DNA from: Taklimakanibacter sp050246735
Lineage (GTDB): Bacteria; Pseudomonadota; Alphaproteobacteria; Rhizobiales; Aestuariivirgaceae
Length of the DNA stretch: 64,000 nucleotides
Reading direction: 5' to 3'
Assembly: GCA_050246735.1 (NCBI GenBank)
Contig: JBFWVM010000005.1
Span: 62,001 to 126,000, forward strand
Shown here: one piece after another, positions 16,556 through 25,505 of the stretch
How positions within the stretch are numbered: position 1 is the stretch's first letter
Layout of the letters: each line of letters opens with the position of its first letter
Translations under genes and position numbers: made by a program
Notes under the pieces: model-generated
What the model was told of the DNA's origin: nothing
The model's database searches: none
What the model saw: only the letters and a program-made list of their open reading frames with translations

Positions 16556-17436
16556 CCGTCCTGGCGCAGGCGCGGATCGAGATGGTCGCGCAGGGTCTCG
16601 CCCAGGAAGGTGAAGCCGAGCGTCGCGATGATGATGGGAAGGCCCCCGGCGATCGCCGGCCATGAGCTTTCGCGGATGAAGGCATAGCCGTCATTGAGGA
16701 TCGAGCCCCAGGACGGCGTCGGCGGCCGAACGCCCAGGCCCAGAAAGCTCATGCCGGCCTCGATGGTGATGACCACCGGAATGTCCATGGCGACGATGAT
16801 GAGCAGCGGCCCGACGAGATTGGGCATGATATGGATGGCGAGGATGCGCCAGGGCCGCGCGCCGAGGCTTCGGGCCGACAGGACGAATTCGGTGCTCTTG
16901 AGCGACATGGTCTGCGCCCGGACCACCCGCGCATAGCTCGGCAGGTTGGCGATCACCACGACCAGGATGACGGCGCCGAGGCTCGGGCCGGTCAGGGTCA
17001 CCAGCGCCAGGGCCAGCATCACGGTCGGAAAGGACCTGAGCGAATCGAAGACGAGCAGCAGCAGCGAATCGAGCCGGCGCGGCCCATAGCCCGCGATCAT
17101 GCCGAGCACCAGCCCGCCGGCGAAGGAGATGCCGGTGGCGAGAAAGGCGACCCAAAGCGCGATGCGCGCGCCATGCAGAACGCGGGTGAAGAGATCGCGG
17201 CCCAGATGGTCGGTGCCGAGAAGATGGCTGAGGCTTGGCTCGGCGAAGCGCTCGCGCATCGCGAGCTTGACCGGACTGTAGCCTGTGAGATCGGCGCCGA
17301 GCGCGCCCAGCACGATGAGCGCGACCAGAATGACGCCGAGCGCGCCCATCGGCTCGCCGAGGATGCGCATGAGCGTGCCGTCGCGCCGGCCGGCGCCCGG
17401 TTCCAAATGTACGCTGTCAAAGGGCTGATCGGACAC
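16552..17436 (-). CDS. Oligopeptide/dipeptide ABC transporter permease (DppC type)
   Basis: Membrane permease of 294 residues. It shows the conserved DppC N-terminal cytoplasmic part, the HLLGTDHLGRDLFTRVLHGAR motif just after the first transmembrane segment, and the EAA coupling loop (SARSLGARPWRILAIHIMPN). About six membrane helices are visible. The start overlaps the end of the DppB-type gene by 20 bp. Substrate class: di/oligopeptides or, as in several members, nickel or glutathione; the sequence does not decide. Confidence 0.93.
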   Translation of the reverse strand: MSDQPFDSVHLEPGAGRRDGTLMRILGEPMGALGVILVALIVLGALGADLTGYSPVKLAMRERFAEPSLSHLLGTDHLGRDLFTRVLHGARIALWVAFLATGISFAGGLVLGMIAGYGPRRLDSLLLLVFDSLRSFPTVMLALALVTLTGPSLGAVILVVVIANLPSYARVVRAQTMSLKSTEFVLSARSLGARPWRILAIHIMPNLVGPLLIIVAMDIPVVITIEAGMSFLGLGVRPPTPSWGSILNDGYAFIRESSWPAIAGGLPIIIATLGFTFLGETLRDHLDPRLRQDG

Positions 17437-18361
17437 GGGGATCGAGGCCTGCGGCGATGAGGTCGGCGGCGAGGGTGGAGAGCACGTAGAAGCCGGTGGT
17501 GATCATGACCGCGCCCATCACCACCGGATAGTTGCGCGTGCTGATCGAATCGAAGATCAGCTTGCCGACGCCGGGCCTGGCGAAGACGATCTCGGCGAAG
17601 ACGGCGCTCGAGATCATGTTGCCGACGCCGATGCCGAGGACGACCACCGTCGGGATGACGGCGAGCTTGAGCGCGTAGCGATAGGTGATGGTCCGCTCCG
17701 GCAGCCCGAAGGCGCGCGCCATGCGGATGTGGTTCTCGGCGAGCACTTCGAGCATCGAGGCGCGCACCATGCGGGCGAGATAGCCGACCCAGCCCAGGCC
17801 CACCGCGAGCGACGGCAGGACGAGATGGTGGAGCTGGTCGACGGGCGAGCCGGCCTCGCCCGCGCCGATGGTCGGAAACCAGCCGAGCTTCACCGAGAAC
17901 AGCAGCAGGCTGTAGACCGCGACGACGAAGGCCGGCAGCGCGATCGAGCTTACCGACAGCACGCCGACGACGCGGTCGGCGAGCGAGCCTCTGTGGACGG
18001 CGGCGAAGCAGCCGAGCGGGATGCCGAGCGCAGCGGACCAGCCGATGCTCGCGGCGACGAGCGCCAGCGTATAGGGCAGCTGCTCGCCGACGGTGACCAG
18101 CACCGAGCGGTTGGTGAGCACGTCGGTGCCGAGATCGCCGGTGAGCACGCGGCCGAAGAAGCGCGCGATCTGGACGATGGCCGGCTGGTCGAGGCCCATC
18201 TGCTGGCGGAAGGCCTCGCGCATCCCGGGCGAGGCGAGCGGCCCCAGGAGCACCGCGGCGGGGTCGCCCGGAACGAGCTGGATCATGCTGATGAGGAGGA
18301 TGAGCGAGATCGCCGTGATGACGATCGCCAGGCCGATGCGCTTCAGGCCGTAGAGGAGCAT
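17417..18361 (-). CDS. Oligopeptide/dipeptide ABC transporter permease (DppB type)
   Basis: Membrane permease of 314 residues. The first membrane helix (residues ~8-28) is followed by the DppB signature VPGDPAAVLLGPLA, and the coupling loop reads ARAFGLPERTITYRYALKLA. Six membrane segments fit the family. It is the first permease after the binding protein, from which it is separated by 152 bp holding a palindromic repeat. Confidence 0.93.
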   Translation of the reverse strand: MLLYGLKRIGLAIVITAISLILLISMIQLVPGDPAAVLLGPLASPGMREAFRQQMGLDQPAIVQIARFFGRVLTGDLGTDVLTNRSVLVTVGEQLPYTLALVAASIGWSAALGIPLGCFAAVHRGSLADRVVGVLSVSSIALPAFVVAVYSLLLFSVKLGWFPTIGAGEAGSPVDQLHHLVLPSLAVGLGWVGYLARMVRASMLEVLAENHIRMARAFGLPERTITYRYALKLAVIPTVVVLGIGVGNMISSAVFAEIVFARPGVGKLIFDSISTRNYPVVMGAVMITTGFYVLSTLAADLIAAGLDPRVRSAL

Positions 18362-18436
18362 GGCGCCGGCGTCACCCTGCCGCAGATGGTTCCCGTCTCT
18401 CCCCGACGGGACGGGGCGGCGCGACCTTGCCCTGCC

Positions 18437-18490
18437 GAAGCGAAGCCTCGGCTTCGCGAAGGCGGGAGCGCCGGATGAGGGTGTTGGTCA
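18437..18490. repeat. Intergenic palindromic repeat fragment
   Basis: Perfect arms gcgaagc (18440-18446) and gcttcgc (18451-18457) with a 4-base loop, followed by cggatgagggtgttggt at 18472-18488, identical to 2014-2030. It is a shortened relative of the element at 1975-2135. It again sits between a binding-protein gene and the permease gene of the same operon. Confidence 0.6.
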
Positions 18491-18513
18491 ATGCGTCGCC
18501 GGCATCGTCCGCC

Positions 18514-20070
18514 TCACGCGCTCGCCTTGAACGAATGGAAGATCGGCGTTCCGTTGGGAAGCAGCGCCGGCTCGATCTTCTCGCTGTAGCCGACGCCGAC
18601 CGCGCCGTGGGTGAGGAAGACATAGGCGCCCGATTCCTCCATCAGGTCCTGCATGCGCACATACATCTCGCCGCGCTTCTTCGTGTCGAGCTCGATCTTG
18701 GCCTTCTTGTTCAGCTCGCCGAATTCCGGGCTGTTCCAGCGCTCCCAGTTCCACACCCCGATCTGCTCCGGCGTGAACCAGTCGGTGGCGAAAGCCGGAT
18801 CCGGCTGCATCGAGAAGCGGTTGATGATCAGTTGCAGCGTCTTCCAGGAGTCGCCCGATTTCTCGTCGCCGAGGCTCCAGAAGGTGCCCGAGTCGTGCTG
18901 CTGGATGGTCACCGTGATTCCGAGATCGGCGAGGCTGGCCTGGACGGCCTGGGCGGCGCTCGCGAACTCGGTGGTGTTCAGGATGGCGAGGGTGCATTCG
19001 AAATCGCCGACGCCGGCCTTCTTCAGAAGCTCGCGCGCGGCATCGGGATTGTAGCCGTAGAGGTTCTTCTCCCGATGGCCGATGAGGCCCGGCGCGATGA
19101 TGCCGGTGGCGGGCTCGGCCGCGCCGAAATAGGCGGCGTCGAGCACGCTCGGCACGTCGATCGCCTGCTGTATGGCGCGCCTGACCTCGAGCTTGTCGAA
19201 GGGAGGCGCCTCCACGTTCATGCCGAGCCACACATAGGCGAGCGAAGGCTTGACCGCGAGCTTGCCGCCCTTGGGCGGCGTCTGGCGGTAGCGCGGGATG
19301 GAGCTGGTGGCGATCCAGGTGTAGTCGATGTCGCCAGCCTCGAGCCCGAGCTCGGCCGTCTTCTCGTCCTCGATCGGAATGACATGGATCTCGTCGAAAT
19401 GGGGCGCCTCCCCCTTCCAGTCGGGATTGCGCGCCAGCACGACCTTCTGCTTGGGCTGCCATTCCTTGAGCAGGTAGCGGCCGCACTGCGCCGGCGGCTT
19501 GGTGTCGAAGCGGCCGCCTGAGGCTTCCACCGCCTTGCGCGAGACGATGCGCCCCGAGCCGAAGACCAGCCCGACGTTCCACAAAGGCGGGAATGGCGCC
19601 TTGAGCACGATGGTGCCGGATTTCTCGTCCTTCACCTCGACATGGTCGAGCGCTTCCCAGTCGCCCTTGTAGGGCGAATCGAGCTTGGGATCGATCATGC
19701 GCTCGAAGGAGAACTTGACGTCGTCGGAGGTGACCGGCCCCTGACCGTCGCTCCAGGTCAGTCCATCCATCAGGGTGAACTCGATATGCGTCGGATCGGT
19801 CTGTTCGAGGCGGGAGGCGGCATCCTTCCTCCATTGCCAGGTGTCGCCCGGCGTCATGTCGGCGAGGCCGATGAAGATGTTGCGCATCACGTCGTCCTCG
19901 GGCGCGCCCTTGCGGAAGGCCGGATCGAGATTCTGGATGTCGGCATAGGAGCGGACCCGCAGGACCTTGCCGTCCGCCGACAAGGCCGCTTTTTGGTAGA
20001 AGGCCGGTGAAAGACCCGCCGCCGCCATGGCGGCGAGAATCCGGCGCCGGTTCAGACTTGGCCCGCTCAT
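18514..20070 (-). CDS. ABC transporter substrate-binding protein, family 5 (peptide type)
   Basis: Periplasmic binding protein of 518 residues from ATG 20070 (MSGPSLNRRRILAAMAAAG), with a twin-arginine-like signal sequence. SBP family 5 marks include RSYADIQNLDPAF near the mature N-terminus, TLMDGLTWSDGQGPVTSDDVKFSFERM (normal KDG..DGxP..A.DV pattern) and FDKLEVRRAIQQAID. It delivers ligand to the DppBCDF-type subunits at 14607-18361. Members bind peptides, nickel, glutathione, opines or oligosaccharides. A hairpin at 20151-20181 separates it from the hydrolase gene upstream. Confidence 0.92.
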   Translation of the reverse strand: MSGPSLNRRRILAAMAAAGLSPAFYQKAALSADGKVLRVRSYADIQNLDPAFRKGAPEDDVMRNIFIGLADMTPGDTWQWRKDAASRLEQTDPTHIEFTLMDGLTWSDGQGPVTSDDVKFSFERMIDPKLDSPYKGDWEALDHVEVKDEKSGTIVLKAPFPPLWNVGLVFGSGRIVSRKAVEASGGRFDTKPPAQCGRYLLKEWQPKQKVVLARNPDWKGEAPHFDEIHVIPIEDEKTAELGLEAGDIDYTWIATSSIPRYRQTPPKGGKLAVKPSLAYVWLGMNVEAPPFDKLEVRRAIQQAIDVPSVLDAAYFGAAEPATGIIAPGLIGHREKNLYGYNPDAARELLKKAGVGDFECTLAILNTTEFASAAQAVQASLADLGITVTIQQHDSGTFWSLGDEKSGDSWKTLQLIINRFSMQPDPAFATDWFTPEQIGVWNWERWNSPEFGELNKKAKIELDTKKRGEMYVRMQDLMEESGAYVFLTHGAVGVGYSEKIEPALLPNGTPIFHSFKASA

Positions 20071-20150
20071 GATCCGCTCTCCCTGCGTTCTTATGCGAGA
20101 ACCAGCATGCGCCAATTGCGCCGCGCTTGGCAACCCTGAGGAGGTCTGGA

Positions 20151-20181
20151 GCATCGGCCCGATTTTCGGGCAAGCCGATGC
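20151..20181 (-). terminator. Intergenic hairpin after the CocE-type hydrolase gene
   Basis: Arms catcggc (20152-20158) and gccgatg (20174-20180) enclose a second stem gcccga/tcgggc. There is no T-run after it on the minus strand, so it is a weak or factor-dependent terminator, or a processing hairpin, between the hydrolase operon and the peptide-transport operon. Confidence 0.4.
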
Positions 20182-20218
20182 GCAAAAACAAGGATAGAGC
20201 GCCGGGCCGTCCAGCCCC

Positions 20219-22237
20219 TTACAGATGATCGCGCGGGATGCGGCAGGACCATTGGTGCGAGAAGGGAACGTCCTCGCCTTCGCGGGCGACGAGCGCGCCC
20301 GAGAGCACCAGCTCGGTGCGGGTGACGCTCATCGCGGTCCGGGCTTCGATCGCGATATGGAAACCGTCGCGCGAATATTCCTTGCGCCACTTCGTTTCGG
20401 CGCTCGCCGAGAGCGGGTCGTCCGGATGGATGCGGTAGCGGCGCTCGGACTTCACCCCATAGGTCCAGTCGAAGGCGTCGACCTGGGTGAGGCCGTCATC
20501 CTGCAGGCGATACATCTCGACCTCGCCGGTATTGAGGTCGCGCGTGACGGTGAAGGCGCTCGCCCCCTCGCGCAGCGCGGTCTTGCGCAAGGCCGGCGCG
20601 GTCTCGGCGGGCTCGAAGGGCCTGAGCGCCGCATCGGACGGGCGTCCGTGCCGGACCGGCAGGTCGACATGGCTGGCGCCCGGGGCGATGGTGAGCGTCA
20701 CGGGCTCAGGTGACGGCCACACGATCGGCCAATAGGCGCTGGAGAGAGCGAGGCGCAGGCGGTTGCCGGCGCCGATGCGCTGCCCGCATTCGTTCATGCG
20801 GACGGCCACGCGATAGCGCCTGCCGGGTTCGACCGGCTTCAGGTCCACATGGCCGTCGCGATGGGTGAGGTTGAGAAGACCGTAGGTGAACCGCGTCGCC
20901 GATCCGTCGGGCAGGACTTCCGAGAGCGTTGCCGCGACGAAGGCGCATGGCCGGTCGGCCGCGACGTCGAGATGGAGAACGGGCGCGCCCAGGAGGTCGA
21001 GCGGCTGTTCGAAGGGCACGCTGTCGAAGACGAGCGAGCCGCCCGCTTCCTCGCGCTGGTCGCCGGGACCGTCGGCCTCGAGCCCATAGGGGCACCACTT
21101 GCCGGCGGCGAGGCCGACCGTCTGCGGCGAGCAGATGGAGAGGAAGCCCCCGCTCTGCTCCCCCGTCTCGGCGAGCGTGTGACGGCCGAGCGCGAGCCTG
21201 AGGGGCTTGGCGCCGGCGACCGGCCAGCGCTCCTCGGCGACCCAGCGGCCGGGCCGCTCCTTGTAGTGCCGGCGCGGCGGTGCCGGCTCCTGGATCCATG
21301 CCCTGAGGGCCGGCTCTTCCATGATGCCGGTCTCGACGCCTTTCAGCCACTTGTCCCACCAGCGCAGGCTCTCCTGCAGGAAGCCGATGCGCGGGCCCGG
21401 TTCGGCGAAGTTCGGATATTTATGCGCCCACGGACCGATCAGCGCCTTTCTCGGGCAATCGAGACGCTCCATCATGCGGAAGATCGGGTTGGTATAGCCG
21501 TCCATCCAGCCGCCGACGAGATAGACCGGGCATCGGATCGCTCCGTAGTCCTCGCAGATCGAGCCATGACTGTAGAAGTCGTCGCGCCGCTGGCGGCGGT
21601 GCCATTCCTCGAGCCAGAAGCCCGATTCTTCCAGGCGGCTCAGCCACAGCGCGCGCCATTTGTCGCCGACGAGCTCGGGGTCGGGCGGCGTCGCGTTGAT
21701 GCCGAACATGGTCGAGCCCCAGGCGAATTTGTCGACGAGCAGGCAGCCGCCCATGAAATGGATGTCGTCGGCATAGCGGTCGTCGGTCGAGCACAGCGAG
21801 ATGACCGCCTTGAGCTCGGGCGGCCGGCGCGCCGCGATCTGCAGCCCGTTGAAGCCGCCCCAGGAGATGCCGATCATGCCGACCGCACCCGTCGACCAGG
21901 ATTGCCGGGCGATCCAGCGCAGGACCTCGAGCGCGTCGTCCTGCTCCTGCTTGAGATACTCGCCCTTGAGCACGCCTTCCGAGTCGCCCGCCCCTCTCAT
22001 GTCGACGCGGATCGCGGCATAGCCGTGGCCGGCGAAATAAGGGTGGTTCAACGCGTCGCGGTCGGTCGTGCCGTCGCGCTTGCGGTAGGGCAGGTATTCG
22101 AGGATGGCCGGCACCGGCTTCTCCTCGGCGTCCTTCGGCAGCCAGATCATCGCCGACAGCCTGGTGCCGTCCGCAAGCTCGATCTCGGCATGCTCGATGA
22201 GGCGGATGGCGCGGGGAAACGTGCTGCGCGTCTTCAT
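20219..22237 (-). CDS. CocE/NonD family hydrolase (X-Pro dipeptidyl-peptidase fold)
   Basis: Hydrolase of 672 residues. The alpha/beta core is at about 15-290 with nucleophile S125 (GISWGGF), acid D246 (GGWMDGY) and H272 (GPWAHKY). A C-terminal jelly-roll domain (about 400-560), typical of the CocE/X-Pro class, is followed by about 100 extra residues (GEVEMYRLQDDG..). Members cleave esters (cocaine esterase), X-Pro peptides, or acylate antibiotics. No signal peptide is seen, so it is probably cytoplasmic. The start overlaps the stop of the AKR-Rid fusion by 4 bp. Inference: it acts on the compound imported by the LivK/livGFHM system. An open frame continuing to 23437 is antisense-like noise from the overlapping gene. 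Confidence 0.88.
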   Translation of the reverse strand: MKTRSTFPRAIRLIEHAEIELADGTRLSAMIWLPKDAEEKPVPAILEYLPYRKRDGTTDRDALNHPYFAGHGYAAIRVDMRGAGDSEGVLKGEYLKQEQDDALEVLRWIARQSWSTGAVGMIGISWGGFNGLQIAARRPPELKAVISLCSTDDRYADDIHFMGGCLLVDKFAWGSTMFGINATPPDPELVGDKWRALWLSRLEESGFWLEEWHRRQRRDDFYSHGSICEDYGAIRCPVYLVGGWMDGYTNPIFRMMERLDCPRKALIGPWAHKYPNFAEPGPRIGFLQESLRWWDKWLKGVETGIMEEPALRAWIQEPAPPRRHYKERPGRWVAEERWPVAGAKPLRLALGRHTLAETGEQSGGFLSICSPQTVGLAAGKWCPYGLEADGPGDQREEAGGSLVFDSVPFEQPLDLLGAPVLHLDVAADRPCAFVAATLSEVLPDGSATRFTYGLLNLTHRDGHVDLKPVEPGRRYRVAVRMNECGQRIGAGNRLRLALSSAYWPIVWPSPEPVTLTIAPGASHVDLPVRHGRPSDAALRPFEPAETAPALRKTALREGASAFTVTRDLNTGEVEMYRLQDDGLTQVDAFDWTYGVKSERRYRIHPDDPLSASAETKWRKEYSRDGFHIAIEARTAMSVTRTELVLSGALVAREGEDVPFSHQWSCRIPRDHL

Positions 22238-23709
22238 GGGCCGACGATCGCCTCGGCGTCGATCTCGACGGCATAATCGCCGACGAGGCCGCCGGCCGCG
22301 ACGAGCGTGTTGGCCGGCCTGATGTCGCCGAAGACCCGGCCATGGGCCTTCGACACCTCTTCCCAGTCGTTCCGGTCGCGCAGATGGACGCGTGTGCGCA
22401 CCACATCCTCCATTTCGCCTCCCAGCGCCTCGATGCTGGCGCGGATCTTGTCGAGAATATAGACGGTCTGGCTGGCGGGGCTGCCCGGTGCGATGACCTC
22501 GCCGGCGCCATGGGTGGCCGTCGTCCCCGACACCAGGATGCGCTCGCCGACGCGCACCGCGCGGCTGTAGCCGGCGAGCGGCTCCCAGATGCTGCCGGTG
22601 TCGATGCGCCGGCGCTCCGGCCGTGCCGGCATGGCTTCCGCCTGATAGACTTTCGGGAAGGCCTCGAGGTGATGGCTGAGATCGCCCGAGGCCGTGAGGA
22701 ACGGCGGCTTCCGGTATTCGTCGCCGCAATCTCCGGGGATCGGCCGGCATTGCGCCACGGCCGCCTCGAGGTGGCGATGATCGTCGGCATCGAGGGCGAA
22801 ATCGAAGACCTTCAGATTGTCGGCGCGGTGCTCGCGCTCGCCGAGCCTGGCGCCGATGATGACGCCGGCCACCGCGTCCTGCTCGAGCACCCAGCGCGTC
22901 GCGACATTGCCGATCGAGACGCCGTGCCGCCGGGCGACCTCGGCCGCCGCGGCGAGGATCGCCTGCAGCACGTCCCAGCCGCCGATCGCCTCGACGAAGC
23001 GCAGATATTTCATGGTGCTCCAGTCGGGGGCCTCGCGCGGCCGCGGCTTGCCGAGCCACTTCCCGGTGAGGAGCCCGCCGCCGAGCGTGCCATAGGCGAG
23101 GAGCCTGACGCCCGAGGTGGCGCAGAAGGCGCTCATCCCGCCGCGGGCCCGCCGGTCGAGGAGCGAGAAGCACACCTGGTTGGTGACCAGCGGGATGCCG
23201 TGGTCGTGGAGCAGGCGCAGATGGCCGGTGTCGAAATTGGTGGTGCCCAGATGTCCGACGAGGCCCTCCTCCTTGAGGAGGGCGAGCTCCTTCATCGCAT
23301 CGACATAGGCCGGGTGCTGGAACATCCACCAATGGAGCTGGAGCAGGTCGATCCTGGCGGCGCGCAGCCGCTCGCGCGCCCGCTCCACCGCTTCGCGCAC
23401 CGTCGCGCGCGTCATCGGCCCTGGCGCCGGGCACCATTTGGTGAAGAGGGACGGCTTCGCCGACCGCACCTCGCCGCGGCGATGGAGATCATGGAAATGG
23501 CCGGCGATGATCTCCGCGCTGCCGTAGTGGTCGGCCATGTCGAACGTGTCGAAGCCCGCTTCCGCATAGGCTTTCATCTCGCGCGCCAGGGCTGCGTGAT
23601 CGAGCCCGCGCCCGTCCTTCTCCATGTCGGCGATCTGCCACAGTCCGCAGAGGATGCGGCTGATCTCGAGATCGGGCGCGAGCCTTGTGCGGTCGGGACG
23701 AAGGGTCAT
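22234..23709 (-). CDS. Aldo/keto reductase fused to a Rid (YjgF/YER057c) domain
   Basis: Single frame of 491 residues with two domains. Residues 1-~320 are an aldo/keto reductase with the catalytic tetrad D57, Y62, K91 and H126 (FDMADHYG, FTKW, LQLHWW). Residues ~375-491 are a Rid-family domain (RILVSGTTATHG, VRTRVHLRDRNDWEEV, EIDAEAIV). Where classical RidA has the PARSCVEV arginine that binds the imine acid, this domain reads PANTLVAA. The known imine-deaminase residue is therefore absent, as in non-RidA subfamilies. Fusion suggests that the reductase product is passed to, or scavenged by, the Rid domain. Located between the LivK-type protein and the CocE-type hydrolase in one minus-strand operon. 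Confidence 0.88.
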   Translation of the reverse strand: MTLRPDRTRLAPDLEISRILCGLWQIADMEKDGRGLDHAALAREMKAYAEAGFDTFDMADHYGSAEIIAGHFHDLHRRGEVRSAKPSLFTKWCPAPGPMTRATVREAVERARERLRAARIDLLQLHWWMFQHPAYVDAMKELALLKEEGLVGHLGTTNFDTGHLRLLHDHGIPLVTNQVCFSLLDRRARGGMSAFCATSGVRLLAYGTLGGGLLTGKWLGKPRPREAPDWSTMKYLRFVEAIGGWDVLQAILAAAAEVARRHGVSIGNVATRWVLEQDAVAGVIIGARLGEREHRADNLKVFDFALDADDHRHLEAAVAQCRPIPGDCGDEYRKPPFLTASGDLSHHLEAFPKVYQAEAMPARPERRRIDTGSIWEPLAGYSRAVRVGERILVSGTTATHGAGEVIAPGSPASQTVYILDKIRASIEALGGEMEDVVRTRVHLRDRNDWEEVSKAHGRVFGDIRPANTLVAAGGLVGDYAVEIDAEAIVGP

Positions 23710-23748
23710 TCGTCAGGCGTCATCAACTGTCCTCCCTTGCGGGGAAAT

Positions 23749-23774
23749 GGCTGTCCGGCCGGGGCCGGATAGCC
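23749..23774 (-). terminator. Intercistronic hairpin between LivK-type and AKR-Rid genes
   Basis: ggctgtccgg (23749-23758) pairs with ccggatagcc (23765-23774), 9 of 10 Watson-Crick plus one wobble, with a 6-base loop. It lies directly downstream of the binding-protein gene, where such hairpins usually stabilise the upstream message and reduce read-through. Confidence 0.45.
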
Positions 23775-23808
23775 GGATGGGAGCCGCGCCGCAAGACCGG
23801 TGCCGGCG

Positions 23809-25074
23809 CTAGTTCCCGATCTTCTTCTTGATCGCGTCGACGTCGGCCGTGGTCATCTCGCCGACCGTCGTGATCTCGCCCTTCTGGATGCGCCACAGGC
23901 GGAACGGTCCGGTGATGTCGCCATATTCGTCGAAGGAGACGGGTCCGATCACGCCTTCATACTTGATCGCCTTGCGGTTCCTGATCAGCTTGAGCGCTCT
24001 GGCGAATTCCTTCCGGCCGGCATGGATCACGGTGCCTTTCGGGTCGAGGACCTTGTACATGGCCTTCCTGATCGAGGCCGAATCCGTCTTGCCGGCCTGC
24101 GCGATGGCGAGGCCCACGATCGCCGCCGCGTCATAGGAGCGGTCGGCGGCGGGATTTGCCGGGTCGAGGCCCGAGAAGTCCTGGTAGTTCTTGTTGAAAT
24201 ACGCCGTCGATTCGTTGGGGCTGGTGCCCGACGACGTCCCGAACGCGTTGTCGAGGAAATTGGCGCCGACGTTCTGGATGAAATCGCTGCTGTTCATGCC
24301 GTCGTTCAGCAGGAATTTGAGCGTGCCGCCCTGCGAGATCCACTGCCGCGCGATCGTCGCGCCGTCGACCGGATAGGAGATGAGATAGAGCCCGTCGGGC
24401 GATCCCGCCAGGGCGGCCGTCACTTCGGCCTGATAGCTCGGCTGCTTCTCGTTGTAGGGCGTGACCGAGACGATCTCGCCGCCGAGCGCCTTGTAGGTCT
24501 TCGAGAACTCGCTCACCATGTTCACGCCGAAATCGTTGTTGACGTGGATGATGGCGAGCTTCCTGAAGCCCTGGTCGAGCGCATATTTGGCCGCCGCCAC
24601 GCCCTGCAGCGCATCCGACGTGATGGTGCGGAAGAACATGCCGTTGGTCTTGCCCTCGCGCGCGAGGTTGGTGAGCGTCGGCGACGACGAGGCGGGGGAG
24701 ACCTGAACCACCTTCGCGGGGGCGGTCACCGAAGTGAGGATCGGGATCGACACCGACGAGATGATGCCGCCGATCAGCACCGGGACCTTCTTCACCTGGA
24801 CGAGCTGCGCGGCGACGTCGACGGCGACGTTGCCCTGGCTCTGGCTGTCGCGCGTCACGGTGACGAGCTTGCATCCGTTGATGACGCCGCCGGCGTCGTT
24901 GATGTCGCGGAACGCCATGTCGACGGATTTGGCGCCCGCCTGGCCATACTGGCCGGCAGGCCCGGTCAGCTCCATCACCAGGCCGACGGTGACTTCGCAG
25001 CCGGCCGCGTGGCCGGCAAGGGGTGCGGCGGCCAGACCCGCCACGGCGGTCAGGGCCAACAGGGCTCGTCTCAT
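23809..25074 (-). CDS. Branched-chain amino acid-type ABC transporter substrate-binding protein (LivK family)
   Basis: Periplasmic binding protein of 421 residues from ATG 25074 (MRRALLALTAVAGLAAAPLAGHAAG), a clear signal peptide. The mature part shows Peripla_BP_6 features: VGLVMELTGPAGQYGQAGAKSV, then INDAGGVINGCKL and TSVTAPAKVVQVSPASSSPTLT. It is the only binding protein near livGFHM at 26979-30320 and is therefore its probable partner despite the opposite strand. The family carries branched amino acids, amides, urea and aromatic acids. The enzymes around it suggest an ester or amide. Confidence 0.92.
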   Translation of the reverse strand: MRRALLALTAVAGLAAAPLAGHAAGCEVTVGLVMELTGPAGQYGQAGAKSVDMAFRDINDAGGVINGCKLVTVTRDSQSQGNVAVDVAAQLVQVKKVPVLIGGIISSVSIPILTSVTAPAKVVQVSPASSSPTLTNLAREGKTNGMFFRTITSDALQGVAAAKYALDQGFRKLAIIHVNNDFGVNMVSEFSKTYKALGGEIVSVTPYNEKQPSYQAEVTAALAGSPDGLYLISYPVDGATIARQWISQGGTLKFLLNDGMNSSDFIQNVGANFLDNAFGTSSGTSPNESTAYFNKNYQDFSGLDPANPAADRSYDAAAIVGLAIAQAGKTDSASIRKAMYKVLDPKGTVIHAGRKEFARALKLIRNRKAIKYEGVIGPVSFDEYGDITGPFRLWRIQKGEITTVGEMTTADVDAIKKKIGN

Positions 25075-25109
25075 TCTTTCCTCCCGGGGGCGGCGTGCCC
25101 CGCTTGCTG

Positions 25110-25505
25110 TCAATCCGTTATCCACGTTTCCTGCAGGTAGCGCCAGGCGACGCCGCACGGGGTGTCCGGGGCGGCTTCGAACAGGGCGACCGACAGGCGC
25201 CTAGTCGTCTCGCCGTCACGATACTGTTCCTCGACATAATGCAGCAAGACGTCCCGGCCGGTCTCCAGAAGGGGGGTGATGTCGCGGATGGTGATGCGAA
25301 AATCGTGCCGCGCCCGGCTGCGCGCCAGCGCGGCGAGGATCTCGTCGCGCCCGACGCGCCGGCCGCCCGGCGTCACCATCCGGAAGCCGGGCGCGAAGGC
25401 CTTCTCGCAGCGGCTGAAGTCGCGGCTGCGGCCGGTGAAGACTTCGACGAAATGGTCATGGATTTCCGCGACTTCGCGTGCGGCGGCGGGGAAGAGCGCG
25501 GTCAT
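25110..25505 (-). CDS. NTF2-like (SnoaL/DUF4440-type) protein
   Basis: Small protein of 131 residues starting MTALFPAAAREVAEIHDHFV at 25505, overlapping the upstream reductase stop by 4 bp. The pattern HDHFVEVFTGRSRDFSRCEKAFAPGFRMVTPGG fits the cone-shaped NTF2 fold, followed by strand-rich sequence (RITIRDITPLLE, VLLHYVEEQYR) and the terminal ..WRYLQETWI. Such proteins are isomerases, lyases or ligand binders; no catalytic residue set can be assigned. It sits between an aldo/keto reductase and the LivK-type binding protein in one operon. Confidence 0.75.
   Translation of the reverse strand: MTALFPAAAREVAEIHDHFVEVFTGRSRDFSRCEKAFAPGFRMVTPGGRRVGRDEILAALARSRARHDFRITIRDITPLLETGRDVLLHYVEEQYRDGETTRRLSVALFEAAPDTPCGVAWRYLQETWITD

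Noticed and set aside
22238..23437. N-terminal extension of the CocE-type hydrolase frame
   Set aside because: It runs through the AKR-Rid gene in another frame; the 4-bp overlap start at 22237 is better.
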